Notes: a model not told the origin generated them from the sequence alone. A stretch of 64,000 nucleotides of DNA from an uncultured Maribacter sp. (GCF_947500985.1 NZ_CANMTX010000012.1:1-64000); one strand, 5' to 3'. Positions 41,430 through 50,324 are shown, numbered from the stretch's first letter. Translations and numbers: made by a program.

Positions 41430-41846
41430 CTATTGTTTTTCAAACCTGTACAAACAACCTTCAATACAAATACCTGGGTAAGATGGCGATAGCGTTAATC
41501 TTGTTTTACTCTCATTAAAATCTGCGCTATACCCTAGAGTATCTTTTTTACCTTCAATTATAAAGTACAGATAAAGTTCTTCGTCTGTAATTTCATAATC
41601 GCCAGAATTCAGTACTTCTTTATTAAAATCGGTTCTGTCGTAGTTACCAGATTCATCGAAGAAATAGCGATACCCTTCTTCAACATCTTTCCATTCCGTA
41701 GCATCACCTGGACTTACATAAGATGCTGTCAAAAGACACTCACCTAATAAACTCGGGTTATCAATTGGTGTGTCATCAAAAGCATCATCACTTTCACATG
41801 CTATAAATCATATTGCACAAAATATAATAGTAAACTTTAGTTTCAT
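41430..41846 (-). pseudogene. Lipocalin-like lipoprotein gene interrupted by an in-frame TGA
   Basis: Reading from the ATG at 41846 gives an SPII signal peptide that is broken by TGA at 41810-41808 (codon 13), after which the same frame continues through FIACESDD (lipobox) to the stop at 41430, 139 codons in all. The mature part (EGYRYFFDESGNYDRTDFNK, then a strand-rich domain with two Cys near the C-terminus) looks like a lipocalin-like lipoprotein. The rest of the frame is intact, so the mutation is recent, or it is a sequencing error, or the stop is read through. Without the first 12 codons there is no export signal. Confidence 0.7.
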
Positions 41847-41896
41847 TGTTCCTTTTTAATACTAGATACCAAAATAGATAAAAGGTTGTCTCAAAA

Positions 41897-41925
41897 AAAA
41901 AGAGCCACTTTAAGTGGCTCTCTAT
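41897..41925. terminator. Terminator
   Basis: GAGCCACTT (41902-41910) / AAGTGGCTC (41912-41920), preceded by nine A on the + strand, which read as T on the minus-strand transcript. It lies just downstream of the minus-strand gene at 41925-42122. Confidence 0.8.
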
Positions 41926-42122
41926 TATGCTTTTAAATAAACTAAACTTTGATGTAATTCTGGTTTATCAGTTATAAAACTTTCTAACCAAACTTTTAAC
42001 TCCTCTACCTCTTCGGGTAGTAACGTCGTTAAGGCTTTCTTCAACTCTTTACAAAATAGTAAGGTATCAAAACTAACCTTTTTAAGTACTGTTTTACTAT
42101 ACTCTAGCATAGACTTAGACAT
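41925..42122 (-). CDS. Conserved small protein, unknown function
   Basis: A 65-residue protein, mainly helical (EYSKTVLKKVSFDTLLFCKE, then LKKALTTLLPEEVEELKVWL), without signal peptide or membrane segment. Short proteins of this kind are common in flavobacteria but I know no function. It has its own terminator and stands alone. Confidence 0.6.
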   Translation of the reverse strand: MSKSMLEYSKTVLKKVSFDTLLFCKELKKALTTLLPEEVEELKVWLESFITDKPELHQSLVYLKA

Positions 42123-42266
42123 GTTGTTGTTAGATTAATAGATTTGTTGTTGTATAAAGATAAACAGAAATGCAGTTGTAATATTGTATACAAAAAGTTA
42201 AAGTACTTACCTACATGTTAAATTTTTATCGCATTCATAAGTATGCAATTTTGTAATTTCGAATTC

Positions 42267-43535
42267 ATGAAGAATTTTCTTTTTATTATAGTTATTTTAA
42301 TACTTATTTCCGCCTGTACTTCAACAAAATCTATTATACGAAAAGATTTTAACAAACAGTTGTCATCTTTATTTTATCAAAATCAGTTTACTGGTGTTTT
42401 GGTAATAGATGCAGAAACGAAAGACACTATATATACCAATAACAGTCATAAGTATTTTATTCCTGCCAGTAATACCAAAATTTTTACACTTTACGCAGCG
42501 CTTAAAATCTTGCCAATTCAGATACCCGCTTTAAAATATATTGAAGCAAATGACACTTTGTATTTTGAAGGTACCGGTGACCCTTCGTTTTTACATCGGT
42601 ATATAAAAGACTCAACAGGTTTAAAATTTCTTGAGAGACATCATAACCTCGTATTTGTTTCTGATAACTTTCAAGATGAAAAATACGGACCAGGTTGGGC
42701 ATGGGATGATTACCAATGGTATTATTCTGCAGAGAAAAGTGCGCTACCCATAAATGGTAATGTAGTGATTACGAATAAGAATCCGGTGCTCATGGTTTCT
42801 CCTTCTTATTTTAAGGACAGTATTTTAGAATTGACCCATAAGAACAATAGAAATGAGACTTCAAATTTATTTTATTATCCACCGACAAGAAAGGATACAT
42901 TAGAAACTCCGTTTATTACAAGTAATCAGACTACAAAATCAATTTTAGAGAATTTGCTTTCCAAAAAGGTTGGTATCGCTACAACAATGCCTGTAGGCGA
43001 AAAGCAAACATTGTACGGTAGTAATGCCGATTCGCTTTACGTGCGCATGATGCACGAAAGCGATAATTTTATTGCAGAACAACTTTTACTCGTATCTGCA
43101 GGTGTTCTCACGGACACCTTAAATGGAAAACTAACTAGAAGTTATATTTTAGAAAATGAACTAAAAAATTTAAATCAAGAACCTAGGTGGGTAGATGGAT
43201 CGGGACTCTCGCGATACAATCTGTTTACTCCGCAGAACATGGTCTCGGTTTTAGACCAATTATATAAAATGGTACCTCAAGAACGTTTATTTTCTATTTT
43301 CCCTGCCGGGGGATTATCGGGTACTTTAAAAAATAGATTTGCAGGAGATAAGAAACCTTATGTATTTGCTAAATCTGGAAGCCTAAGTAATAACTACTGC
43401 CTTAGCGGATACTTGGTTGCAAACTCAGGAAAAGTATTGATTTTCAGTTTCATGAACAATCACTTTAAACAATCTACAACAGAAGAACGAGATAGACTTG
43501 AACAAATGCTTCAAACACTTAGAGATACCTACTAA
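42267..43535 (+). CDS. dacB: D-alanyl-D-alanine carboxypeptidase/endopeptidase (PBP4, S13)
   Basis: A low-molecular-weight penicillin-binding protein of 422 residues that trims or opens peptidoglycan cross-links. The start at 42267 gives an SPII signal (Cys17 in LISAC). Active-site motifs: SxxK Ser68-Lys71 (PASNTKIF), SDN in MHESDNF, KSGS in FAKSGSLSN; DGSGLSRYN is a family hallmark. Its stop codon directly abuts the stop of the convergent MsrA gene. Lipoprotein anchoring is less common than the soluble form. Confidence 0.9.
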   Translation: MKNFLFIIVILILISACTSTKSIIRKDFNKQLSSLFYQNQFTGVLVIDAETKDTIYTNNSHKYFIPASNTKIFTLYAALKILPIQIPALKYIEANDTLYFEGTGDPSFLHRYIKDSTGLKFLERHHNLVFVSDNFQDEKYGPGWAWDDYQWYYSAEKSALPINGNVVITNKNPVLMVSPSYFKDSILELTHKNNRNETSNLFYYPPTRKDTLETPFITSNQTTKSILENLLSKKVGIATTMPVGEKQTLYGSNADSLYVRMMHESDNFIAEQLLLVSAGVLTDTLNGKLTRSYILENELKNLNQEPRWVDGSGLSRYNLFTPQNMVSVLDQLYKMVPQERLFSIFPAGGLSGTLKNRFAGDKKPYVFAKSGSLSNNYCLSGYLVANSGKVLIFSFMNNHFKQSTTEERDRLEQMLQTLRDTY

Positions 43536-44036
43536 CTATTGGACTTTTGCTGACACATGTTTGGCATATTTCTCTTTCAACAACTTAATTTTAGGGGAAA
43601 TATGTGTTCTACAAAAAGGCTTCTCAGTATCGTTAAAATAGTAATTTTGGAAACGTTCTTCAGAAGATTTAAATGCCCCAAATGGAATAACTGCTGTAAT
43701 CAACGAAGTTTTAAAATCTTGTTGTACGTCAGTCATAATTCCCTTTAATACAAGCTCATCAGCCTGTTTAAAAAAATAAATACCTGAACGGTACTTATTT
43801 CGCATAGAATGATTTTCGGTGCTTTTATGGGTGTCCAAATGAATCGCTACTAAATCTTTCAACGAAATAACTGCAGCATTATAATGGACGATTACAGCCT
43901 CGGAAAAATCTGTTGGGTTCTCCTTCGGAGCAATGAAGCCTTGTTCCACCTTTTCAACACCGTTGAGTGCCATAAACACAGCTTCGGTACACCAATGACA
44001 ACCACCTCCAAATCCGACTTTAAAGACTTTATTCAT
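43536..44036 (-). CDS. msrA: Peptide-methionine (S)-S-oxide reductase
   Basis: A 166-residue MsrA that repairs oxidised methionine with thioredoxin as electron donor. Start chosen at 44036 (MNKVFKVGFGGGC). The catalytic motif is GCHWC with Cys13 (Phe to His compared with the common GCFWC) and a second Cys16. Conserved HYNAAVISLKDL and HLDTHKSTENHSMRNKYRSG support the family. Thioredoxin reductase is encoded at 56095. Confidence 0.9.
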   Translation of the reverse strand: MNKVFKVGFGGGCHWCTEAVFMALNGVEKVEQGFIAPKENPTDFSEAVIVHYNAAVISLKDLVAIHLDTHKSTENHSMRNKYRSGIYFFKQADELVLKGIMTDVQQDFKTSLITAVIPFGAFKSSEERFQNYYFNDTEKPFCRTHISPKIKLLKEKYAKHVSAKVQ

Positions 44037-44060
44037 ATTAGAAGAGTCGCATATCAAACT

Positions 44061-44642
44061 TTAAACTAACGAAAATAGCTTTGCATGTTGTAACAGCATA
44101 ATGGTTTTGGCATCTTTAATCTCTCCACTAGCTACCATCTTCATAGCATCATTAAAATCTAATTCCAAAACCTCAATATTTTCAGTTTCATCATCCGCAC
44201 CACCACCATCACTGACTTTCATACTTTCATCATACTCTCCTACAAAAAGATACACTATCTCGGTCACCGAACCCGGCGACATGTAGGTTTGAAATACCTT
44301 CTGTACATTACTGATTTTATACCCTGTTTCTTCTTCGGTTTCTTTACGAACACAATCAGCTGGGTTATCACCATCTAGGAGTCCTGCACAAACTTCGATC
44401 ATCATTCCGTCTTCATTACCATTTACATACGTTGGCATTCTAAATTGTTTGGTAAGCACAACAGTCTTCTTTTTAGAGTTATATAATAAAATGGCAGCAC
44501 CATTGCCTCTATCATAAGCTTCACGTTCTTGTTTTTCCCAAGTGCCATCAGGTCGTTGATAGCTGAATGTATATTTATTTAGCGTATACCAATTATCAGA
44601 AAGTAGTTTTTTTTCTACGTCTTTTATGCTTCCGTTTTTCAA
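44061..44642 (-). CDS. NUDIX hydrolase, NudK-like
   Basis: A 193-residue nucleoside-diphosphate-sugar pyrophosphatase of the NudK/GDP-mannose type. The Nudix box is GLLDGDNPADCVRKETEEET followed by GYKI; the usual first Glu of the box is Asp here. The N-terminal dimerisation part (NKYTFSYQRPDGTWEKQERE) and the PTYVNGNEDGMMIEVCAG stretch match NudK. It is the upstream neighbour of MsrA on the same strand (24-bp gap), so they may be cotranscribed. Confidence 0.85.
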   Translation of the reverse strand: MKNGSIKDVEKKLLSDNWYTLNKYTFSYQRPDGTWEKQEREAYDRGNGAAILLYNSKKKTVVLTKQFRMPTYVNGNEDGMMIEVCAGLLDGDNPADCVRKETEEETGYKISNVQKVFQTYMSPGSVTEIVYLFVGEYDESMKVSDGGGADDETENIEVLELDFNDAMKMVASGEIKDAKTIMLLQHAKLFSLV

Positions 44643-44822
44643 TTCAATTGAATTTTAAATTCGTTCATAAAGATAAAGTAGTAAAATGTAAATCGTAAAT
44701 AAATTGCTTACATGTTCCATAAGATTACCTTAATAGCTTAAAAATGGTTATCCAGCAAAATCTCTTGCTATTTAAAACTCTTTTTATTTATCTTTTCAAT
44801 GCAAACATAAACTTCCACTACC

Positions 44823-46391
44823 TTGAAACAATTCTACGTCTACGCCATTTTACTTTTAGTATATACAACCTCTTGTAAAGACGATAAGTCATCAGAAGAA
44901 ATCAAAGAACTACCAAAAATTGCTATTGCCGGTTTAGGTATTGAAAGTAGCACCTTCTCACCTGCCCTTTCTACCGAAGAGGCTTTTCACGCAAAAGTGG
45001 GCGATTCGGTTTTCTCCAGATACCCATTTTTACAACCAGATTCTTTAAACAGAAATAGAGCGGAATGGGTACCAACTCTTGTAGGTAAGTCTTTACCTGG
45101 CGGAACTGTAACCCGCGATGCTTATGAGTCTTTGGTAACTAAAAGTTTAAACCTACTGGAGGAAAATAAGCCATATGACGGACTCTTCTTTGACATACAC
45201 GGTGCAATGAGCGTTGTTGGTCTAGATGACCCTGAAGGTGATTTTATAGTACGTATTCGTGAAGTTATTGGTGATGATGTATTAATTTCTACGTCGATGG
45301 ATTTGCACGGTAATGTATCTGAACGTTTAGCTGAAAATACCGATTTAATTACCTGTTATAGAATGGCGCCACATGAAGATGCTATTGAATCTAAAAAGAG
45401 AGCGGTTACCAATTTAATAGATAGATTAGAAAGCGGCAAAGGAAAACCTACTTATAAAGCTTGGGTTCCTGTTCCTATACTTTTACCCGGAGAAAAAACA
45501 AGTACACGTATAGAACCTGGTAAAAGTCTTTATGCCATAGTACCAACGGTTGCCGATCAAGACGGCGTAATTGATGCAGCCATTTGGATCGGTTATGCTT
45601 GGGCAGATGAGCCACGTAACCATGCAGTTGTAATGGTTACAGGCGATGATAAGGAAAAGGTTGAAAAAGGTGCAGAGAAATTAGCTCAAAGTTTTTGGGA
45701 TGTACGTAATGAATTTGAATTTGTAGCGCCAACCACAACCCTGGAGGAAAGCTTAAAACTTGCTTTGGCAAGTGATAAAAAACCCTATATGATAAGCGAT
45801 ATGGGCGATAACCCTACCGCTGGTGGTGCCGGTGATGTTACGTGGACTTTAAAAGAATTATTAGCAAGACCTGAATTTACATCTAAAAACGGAAAGGCTT
45901 TAATCTATGCTTCTATACCCGGACCAGAATTCGTAGAAAAAGCACTAGAAATTGGTGTTGGCGGGAAAATTCAAGCGGAAGCTGGTGCCGCCGTAGATCA
46001 TAGATTTGCCGGACCTTTATTACTGGACGGAACGATTAAAGCCATAAAAGAAGGTGATGTAAATGCGGAAGTTGAAGTGGTCGTTAAGGTTGGAAATATT
46101 GATGTGATTGTTACTAAAAAACGGAAACCTTATCACCACTTAAGTGATTTTACCAATTTAGGATTAGACCCGAAAAATTCTGATGTTGTTGTCGTAAAAA
46201 TTGGCTACCTAGTTCCTGAGTTGTACGATATACGTGGTGATTGGACCATGGCGCTTACTCCCGGAGGAGTGGACCAAGATCTTAACCGTTTAGGGTATAA
46301 AAGAATTAAAAGACCTATGTTTCCTTTAGATAGTACTATGACGCAACCAGATTTAAAAGTAAGATGGATTCCTGCAGCTGATGCTAAATAA
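44823..46391 (+). CDS. M81-family (MlrC-like) metallopeptidase lipoprotein
   Basis: A 522-residue protein related to MlrC, the metallopeptidase that opens linearised microcystin. The start is TTG at 44823 (no ATG nearby), giving an SPII signal (Cys18 in TTSC). Metal-binding residues are suggested by FFDIHGAMSV and SMDLHGNVSE, and by MISDMGDNPTAGGAGD in the C-terminal half. Bacterial MlrC-like enzymes mostly cleave unusual or cyclic peptides. Single gene with an open upstream region. Confidence 0.88.
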   Translation: MKQFYVYAILLLVYTTSCKDDKSSEEIKELPKIAIAGLGIESSTFSPALSTEEAFHAKVGDSVFSRYPFLQPDSLNRNRAEWVPTLVGKSLPGGTVTRDAYESLVTKSLNLLEENKPYDGLFFDIHGAMSVVGLDDPEGDFIVRIREVIGDDVLISTSMDLHGNVSERLAENTDLITCYRMAPHEDAIESKKRAVTNLIDRLESGKGKPTYKAWVPVPILLPGEKTSTRIEPGKSLYAIVPTVADQDGVIDAAIWIGYAWADEPRNHAVVMVTGDDKEKVEKGAEKLAQSFWDVRNEFEFVAPTTTLEESLKLALASDKKPYMISDMGDNPTAGGAGDVTWTLKELLARPEFTSKNGKALIYASIPGPEFVEKALEIGVGGKIQAEAGAAVDHRFAGPLLLDGTIKAIKEGDVNAEVEVVVKVGNIDVIVTKKRKPYHHLSDFTNLGLDPKNSDVVVVKIGYLVPELYDIRGDWTMALTPGGVDQDLNRLGYKRIKRPMFPLDSTMTQPDLKVRWIPAADAK

Positions 46392-46420
46392 CTTAGATAA
46401 ATAACTTATGTTTGTTCAAT

Positions 46421-46525
46421 ATGTCTAGTAAAAAATGGCGAAAAATTATAGGTTACCTTTTTATATTTAGTATTGGAATAGCTACGCTTCTTGTAATAAT
46501 TCTTTTGATAGGAAGCTTTTTGTAA
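46421..46525 (+). CDS. Possible 34-residue small membrane protein
   Basis: A short open frame MSSKKWRKIIGYLFIFSIGI (first 20 residues) with a basic start and one membrane-spanning stretch ending IGSFL. The charge pattern (KK-K-RK then hydrophobic) fits a small membrane protein; conservation cannot be judged from sequence alone. Confidence 0.35.
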   Translation: MSSKKWRKIIGYLFIFSIGIATLLVIILLIGSFL

Positions 46526-46599
46526 AATATAAATTTTGAAAATCATTCAGCAAGTATTATGTAATAGGCTATTGAATCTAGGATAGAAAGAAAATCAGC

Positions 46600-46848
46600 T
46601 TGGATATTTATTATCACCTTATGCTTAATTTCAATTTTGTTCTAATGAACGATACAGATCCATTTAAATACATTATGCTCGTTTCAATAATTATGAGTTT
46701 AATAATATATTACTTGCTTTATAGAAAAGGAATAGTAACCTCCCGCATTGGGGATCTTGAAAATAGATTGTTAATTGGAATATTATTAATACCTGTATTA
46801 TATGTGATTAATTTTTTATTTGATTGGTTTTGGCAAAGGCTAAATTAA
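46600..46848 (+). CDS. Small membrane protein, unknown function
   Basis: An 82-residue protein with two hydrophobic stretches (about 26-41 and 60-77) and charged loops. I recognise no family. Start at 46600 is uncertain; an internal ATG at 46645 is also possible. It lies downstream of the MlrC-like gene. Confidence 0.4.
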   Translation: MDIYYHLMLNFNFVLMNDTDPFKYIMLVSIIMSLIIYYLLYRKGIVTSRIGDLENRLLIGILLIPVLYVINFLFDWFWQRLN

Positions 46849-46879
46849 TTGCAATGAATAGTTTTTATTAAAATTAGTA

Positions 46880-47533
46880 TTAAACCGTAATCGCTTTGTT
46901 CAAATAACGCCTAAACGGAAGCATTTCTTTATAGGCGTTTATTAATTCATCATCAAAAGAAGCCTTGTTGGTTTCCTTTGTGGAAAACTCTTGGAATACG
47001 GCAAAAGTCTTATTTTTGAGTAATTCTATATGTTTATGATCTTTATCAAAACCTTTAGGTGCGTTGGTTAATTTGGCATCTTCGTATAGATTACCGAAAC
47101 GAGTTTTGAAAGATTTTTTATTCAATATTTTTACAAAGTCCTCACCGTCGTAATCAATAGCATCACGAACACTTCGTAATACTTTTGACTCAGGTCTCCA
47201 TAATCCACCAGCGAAAATGCAACGTTCAATTCCCAACTCAAAATAGAAATCTGCCGTCTTAGGTTTTTTGTCAAATCCCGCTCCAAAATGGTCTTTATAT
47301 ACCGGTTTGTTTGGATGAAACATCAGATTATTATTAATACGGTTGATTCCTTTTTTACCGGGAGTATCATAGTATTCGTCATCAATATCAGATAATCTAG
47401 TATTCATACTATTAAGCCAATCGATATATTCATCACGAACTTGGTGGTACCATTTACGATTGGCATCCATCCATTCCTTTGAATTGTTTTTCTGTAATTC
47501 TTTAAGAAATTCTATTAGGTTGTTGAAACTCAT
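46880..47533 (-). CDS. DUF2461 family protein
   Basis: A 217-residue protein of the DUF2461/TIGR02453 family: FNNLIEFLKELQKNNSKEWM at the N-terminus, then NRKWYHQVRDEYIDWLNSM, GKKGINRINNNLMFHPNKPV and DFYFELGIERCIFAGGLWRP. Widespread in Bacteroidota with unknown function. Confidence 0.88.
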   Translation of the reverse strand: MSFNNLIEFLKELQKNNSKEWMDANRKWYHQVRDEYIDWLNSMNTRLSDIDDEYYDTPGKKGINRINNNLMFHPNKPVYKDHFGAGFDKKPKTADFYFELGIERCIFAGGLWRPESKVLRSVRDAIDYDGEDFVKILNKKSFKTRFGNLYEDAKLTNAPKGFDKDHKHIELLKNKTFAVFQEFSTKETNKASFDDELINAYKEMLPFRRYLNKAITV

Positions 47534-47540
47534 ATGCTAC

Positions 47541-47604
47541 AAGTTCAAACTCAAGTATCAATTTCAACTACAAAGCTTATGTATTTGAGCTTGATACTTG
47601 AACT
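47541..47604. repeat. Long imperfect inverted repeat
   Basis: CAAGTTCAAACTCAAGTATC on the left and TTGATACTTGAACTTGAGTT on the right form an extended hairpin between two minus-strand genes. The same CAAGTTCAAACTCAA word occurs near 25970-26005, so it may be a dispersed repeat and could also act as a terminator. Confidence 0.45.
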
Positions 47605-47621
47605 TGAGTTATATTTTATTT

Positions 47622-48419
47622 TTAAAATCGATTATCTCCACCAACAATGTCACCAAGTGTACCTAGAATACTACCTTCTCCTTTATCTTTTCCTCCTCTT
47701 GGTATAGATGCTAGAACTCTACCTGCCAAACGACTAAATGGTAAAGACTGAATGTAGACAGTACCTGGCCCGCGAAGAGTTGCGAAGAATAAACCTTCAC
47801 CACCGAAAACGGTATTTCGTATTCCGCCAACAAACTCTATATCATAGTCCACATCTTTTGTAAAACCAACGATACAACCGGTATCTACTTTTAATACTTC
47901 ACCAGGACCTAATGTCTTTTTAGCTAAAGTTCCACCAGCGTGTATGAAAGACATTCCGTCACCTTCTAATTTTTGCATGATAAAACCTTCACCACCAAAA
48001 AGACCGCGGCCTAATTTCTTTGAAAACTCTATACCTACAGATACTCCCTGAGCTGCACATAAAAAGGCATCTTTCTGGCATATAAAACGACCGCCCATTT
48101 CAGAAAGGTCAATTGGTAGAATTTTACCTGGATACGGAGAAGCAAAACTCACTTTCTTTTTACCCTGACCTATGTTTAAAAATGCAGTCATGAACAGACT
48201 CTCGCCCGTGAGCATACGTTTACCTGCAGAGAAAATTTTCCCTAAAACACTATTATCTTGATTGCTACCATCACCAAAAATGGTGTTCATTTTAACATCG
48301 GTATTCATCATCATAAAGCTACCAGCTTCGGCAACAACTGCTTCTTGTGGGTCTAGCTCTATTTCAACGTATTGCATTTCTTCTCCAAAAATCTCGTAAT
48401 CTATTTCGTGTGCGTTCAT
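47622..48419 (-). CDS. AIM24 family protein
   Basis: A 265-residue protein of the AIM24/TIGR00266 family, a double-stranded beta-helix trimer fold. Hallmarks: EAGSFMMMNTDVKMNTIFGD near residue 32, SFASPYPGKILPIDLSEMGG, and RNTVFGGEGLFFATLRGPG near the C-terminus. Function unresolved in bacteria; yeast AIM24 is mitochondrial. Confidence 0.88.
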   Translation of the reverse strand: MNAHEIDYEIFGEEMQYVEIELDPQEAVVAEAGSFMMMNTDVKMNTIFGDGSNQDNSVLGKIFSAGKRMLTGESLFMTAFLNIGQGKKKVSFASPYPGKILPIDLSEMGGRFICQKDAFLCAAQGVSVGIEFSKKLGRGLFGGEGFIMQKLEGDGMSFIHAGGTLAKKTLGPGEVLKVDTGCIVGFTKDVDYDIEFVGGIRNTVFGGEGLFFATLRGPGTVYIQSLPFSRLAGRVLASIPRGGKDKGEGSILGTLGDIVGGDNRF

Positions 48420-48481
48420 GTGTATTTTGTTTTTGATTGATGCTTATTAGTTGCAGGAAGTAGACGTTTTGTTACATCAAA

Positions 48482-48997
48482 TCAATTATTTTTTGAAAGG
48501 GATTTCAAAAACTGTTCTGCCTTTTGCGACCCAATAAGATATTTCTCTCCATTTTCAAGTGTAAAAGCGACTCCTTCTTTACCCTTTACATTATAGACGG
48601 TACCGTACTTTTTAGTTTTTCTAATACCATAACCTACAAAATCATAATTGGTTATTTGATAATCCATTATATCATTAAAACCGATCACTTTTTTAAAAAA
48701 TAACAGATGACGAATTTTAATATAATTGTTTATTACTACAACCTTAAGTTTAGATAGTGCCAAAAATAAAATGGTAAGTATGTAAATTAGTACTAATACA
48801 AATTGAAACATAGATACTCTTGCCGATATCCATGACATGCTCACATTTCCTGAAACACCAGGAGTGTAACCGCCAGATACATATAGAATACTACTTATAA
48901 TATTAAAAGCTGCTAAAATTATAGGCGCAAGGATAATCAACCACAACCACCATTGTGTAAATTTTTGTGTTTCCTTAAACCGTATTACTTCTTTCAT
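48482..48997 (-). CDS. Membrane protein with PH-like domain, unknown function
   Basis: A 171-residue protein from the ATG at 48997, chosen because it leaves a clean 5-bp gap after the upstream DUF4442 gene, whereas the first ATG (49033) would overlap it by 31 bp. Two transmembrane segments (about 18-40 and 72-92) are followed by a soluble domain with IKIRHLLFFKKVIGFNDIMD and VAFTLENGEKYLIGSQKAEQ, resembling a bacterial PH domain. Possibly coupled to the DUF4442 gene. Confidence 0.6.
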   Translation of the reverse strand: MKEVIRFKETQKFTQWWLWLIILAPIILAAFNIISSILYVSGGYTPGVSGNVSMSWISARVSMFQFVLVLIYILTILFLALSKLKVVVINNYIKIRHLLFFKKVIGFNDIMDYQITNYDFVGYGIRKTKKYGTVYNVKGKEGVAFTLENGEKYLIGSQKAEQFLKSLSKNN

Positions 48998-49002
48998 TGT
49001 GA

Positions 49003-49464
49003 CTATTTTTTCTTCTTCAATCTTAACGTCCACTCAAACTTAAAGGTACTTACCACTACTCCATCGGTATTTACTCCAACAGATTTCATCCAAACGGTTT
49101 GTCCTTCTCCGGTAGCAATCGTTTTATCTAAAGCTTCTTTAATTAAGTGTCCGTCTTCACAACTAAATGTAATTCTACCTGTTGCTTTCTTTGAAAAGTT
49201 TGCGGTGTTGTTCGCTACCAACATGGAGATTTTCTTTCCTGTCGCTTCAATTTGATCTATCATTAAAGCCCCAGTTGTCAACTCTGCTGCCATACCTTGA
49301 ACAGCCCAAAACATAGAGTTAAACGGATTCTGGTTAAACCATCTGTGCTTTACCGTTACTACTGACCTGTTTTTATCTATTTCTCTTAAACGTACCCCAC
49401 ACCACCATGCAGACGGTAGTTTAAAAAATGAGAACATATTGATTTTACTAGGTGTTACCGCCAT
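49003..49464 (-). CDS. DUF4442 hotdog-fold thioesterase-like protein
   Basis: A 153-residue hotdog-fold protein of the DUF4442 group (PaaI-related). Conserved segments RWFNQNPFNSMFWAVQGMAA, AELTTGALMIDQIEATGKKI and LVANNTANFSKKATGRITFS. The likely reaction is acyl-thioester hydrolysis, but the activity of this family is unproven. Confidence 0.82.
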   Translation of the reverse strand: MAVTPSKINMFSFFKLPSAWWCGVRLREIDKNRSVVTVKHRWFNQNPFNSMFWAVQGMAAELTTGALMIDQIEATGKKISMLVANNTANFSKKATGRITFSCEDGHLIKEALDKTIATGEGQTVWMKSVGVNTDGVVVSTFKFEWTLRLKKKK

Positions 49465-49537
49465 TTTATCTAAATATTTTTATAAAAATAACTATTATTC
49501 GCAGCATACTAAAATGTTAATTTATTGTTAAATATTA

Positions 49538-49558
49538 GTACTATGTGTTACATAGTAC
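49538..49558. promoter_or_regulatory. Perfect palindrome, PadR operator candidate
   Basis: GTACTATGT (49538-49546), a 3-nt centre, and ACATAGTAC (49550-49558). The ATGT/ACAT framework is that of PadR operators, and the gene two places downstream encodes a PadR regulator. The palindrome overlaps the -33 region of the promoter at 49572, so bound protein would block polymerase. A further half-site ACATAGTA is at 49618-49625. Confidence 0.6.
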
Positions 49559-49571
49559 CTTTTTTTAGACA

Positions 49572-49579
49572 TATATTTG
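49572..49579 (+). promoter_or_regulatory. -7 element of the DUF4870-PadR-PspC operon
   Basis: TATATTTG fits TAnnTTTG. The -33 position falls inside the palindrome at 49538-49558. The start codon of the first gene is 80 bp downstream. Confidence 0.55.
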
Positions 49580-49658
49580 CATAGGAAGTTAATAGGTAAT
49601 CAAAGTAATTGGCTTTTACATAGTATTATAATCAATCATCATCACCAACGAATCAATC

Positions 49659-50141
49659 ATGACAGAATCAGTAACAAAACACGAAAGAAACCTCTCTGCA
49701 TTAATACATGCAAGTACGTTCTCTAAATTCTTTTTTCCGTTCGGGAACTTCATCATTCCTCTAGTTTTATGGACGGCAAGTAAAAAAGAATATGAATTTG
49801 TAGATCATAACGGTAAACAAGCGCTGAATTTTCAAATTAGTATACTCCTCTACTCTATTCTAGTAGGTATGGTTAGCATCCCTTTTTTCTTAGGTGGCTT
49901 TCTTCCTAATATTTTCGATTTTGATCATTTCAGCTTTTCAAATATTCACAGTTTCAATAACATCAATTTTAATTTTGATTCTGATGACTTTTTTGGTCCG
50001 TGGATGATACCTGTAGCATTACTTGGCTTGGCACAATCAGCCTTATTTATTATCAATATCGTTTATACCATATTAGCTACTATAAAAACAAATGAAGGTG
50101 AAGTTTTTGAATATCCTTTCACTATAAAATTTATAAAATAG
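49659..50141 (+). CDS. DUF4870 membrane protein
   Basis: A 160-residue protein with three or four transmembrane segments and the DUF4870 signature FVDHNGKQALNFQISILLYS near residues 48-67. The loop between segments is Asn/Phe-rich (FDFDHFSFSNIHSFNNINFN), unusual for this family. First gene of the operon with PadR, PspC and a GIN-domain protein, and its promoter carries the operator candidate. Confidence 0.85.
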   Translation: MTESVTKHERNLSALIHASTFSKFFFPFGNFIIPLVLWTASKKEYEFVDHNGKQALNFQISILLYSILVGMVSIPFFLGGFLPNIFDFDHFSFSNIHSFNNINFNFDSDDFFGPWMIPVALLGLAQSALFIINIVYTILATIKTNEGEVFEYPFTIKFIK

Positions 50142-50324
50142 AATCATCAGTTTACATTATATATCGGGTATTCATCACACCTTTAAGAGTTTATTAATCA
50201 ATCAAAAAATCAATCAGGATGTTTATTCATCAAACAAAAAACGAACAGTTAACCTATGCAGACAACAGACACAATGGAGCAATCCCCTCCGAAAGCGGGA
50301 CTGCATAAAAAGCAAAAAGAGATT

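Noticed and set aside
49003..49033. Start of the PH-like membrane protein at 49033
   Set aside because: It would overlap the upstream DUF4442 gene by 31 bp; the ATG at 48997 gives a clean junction and a normal N-terminus.
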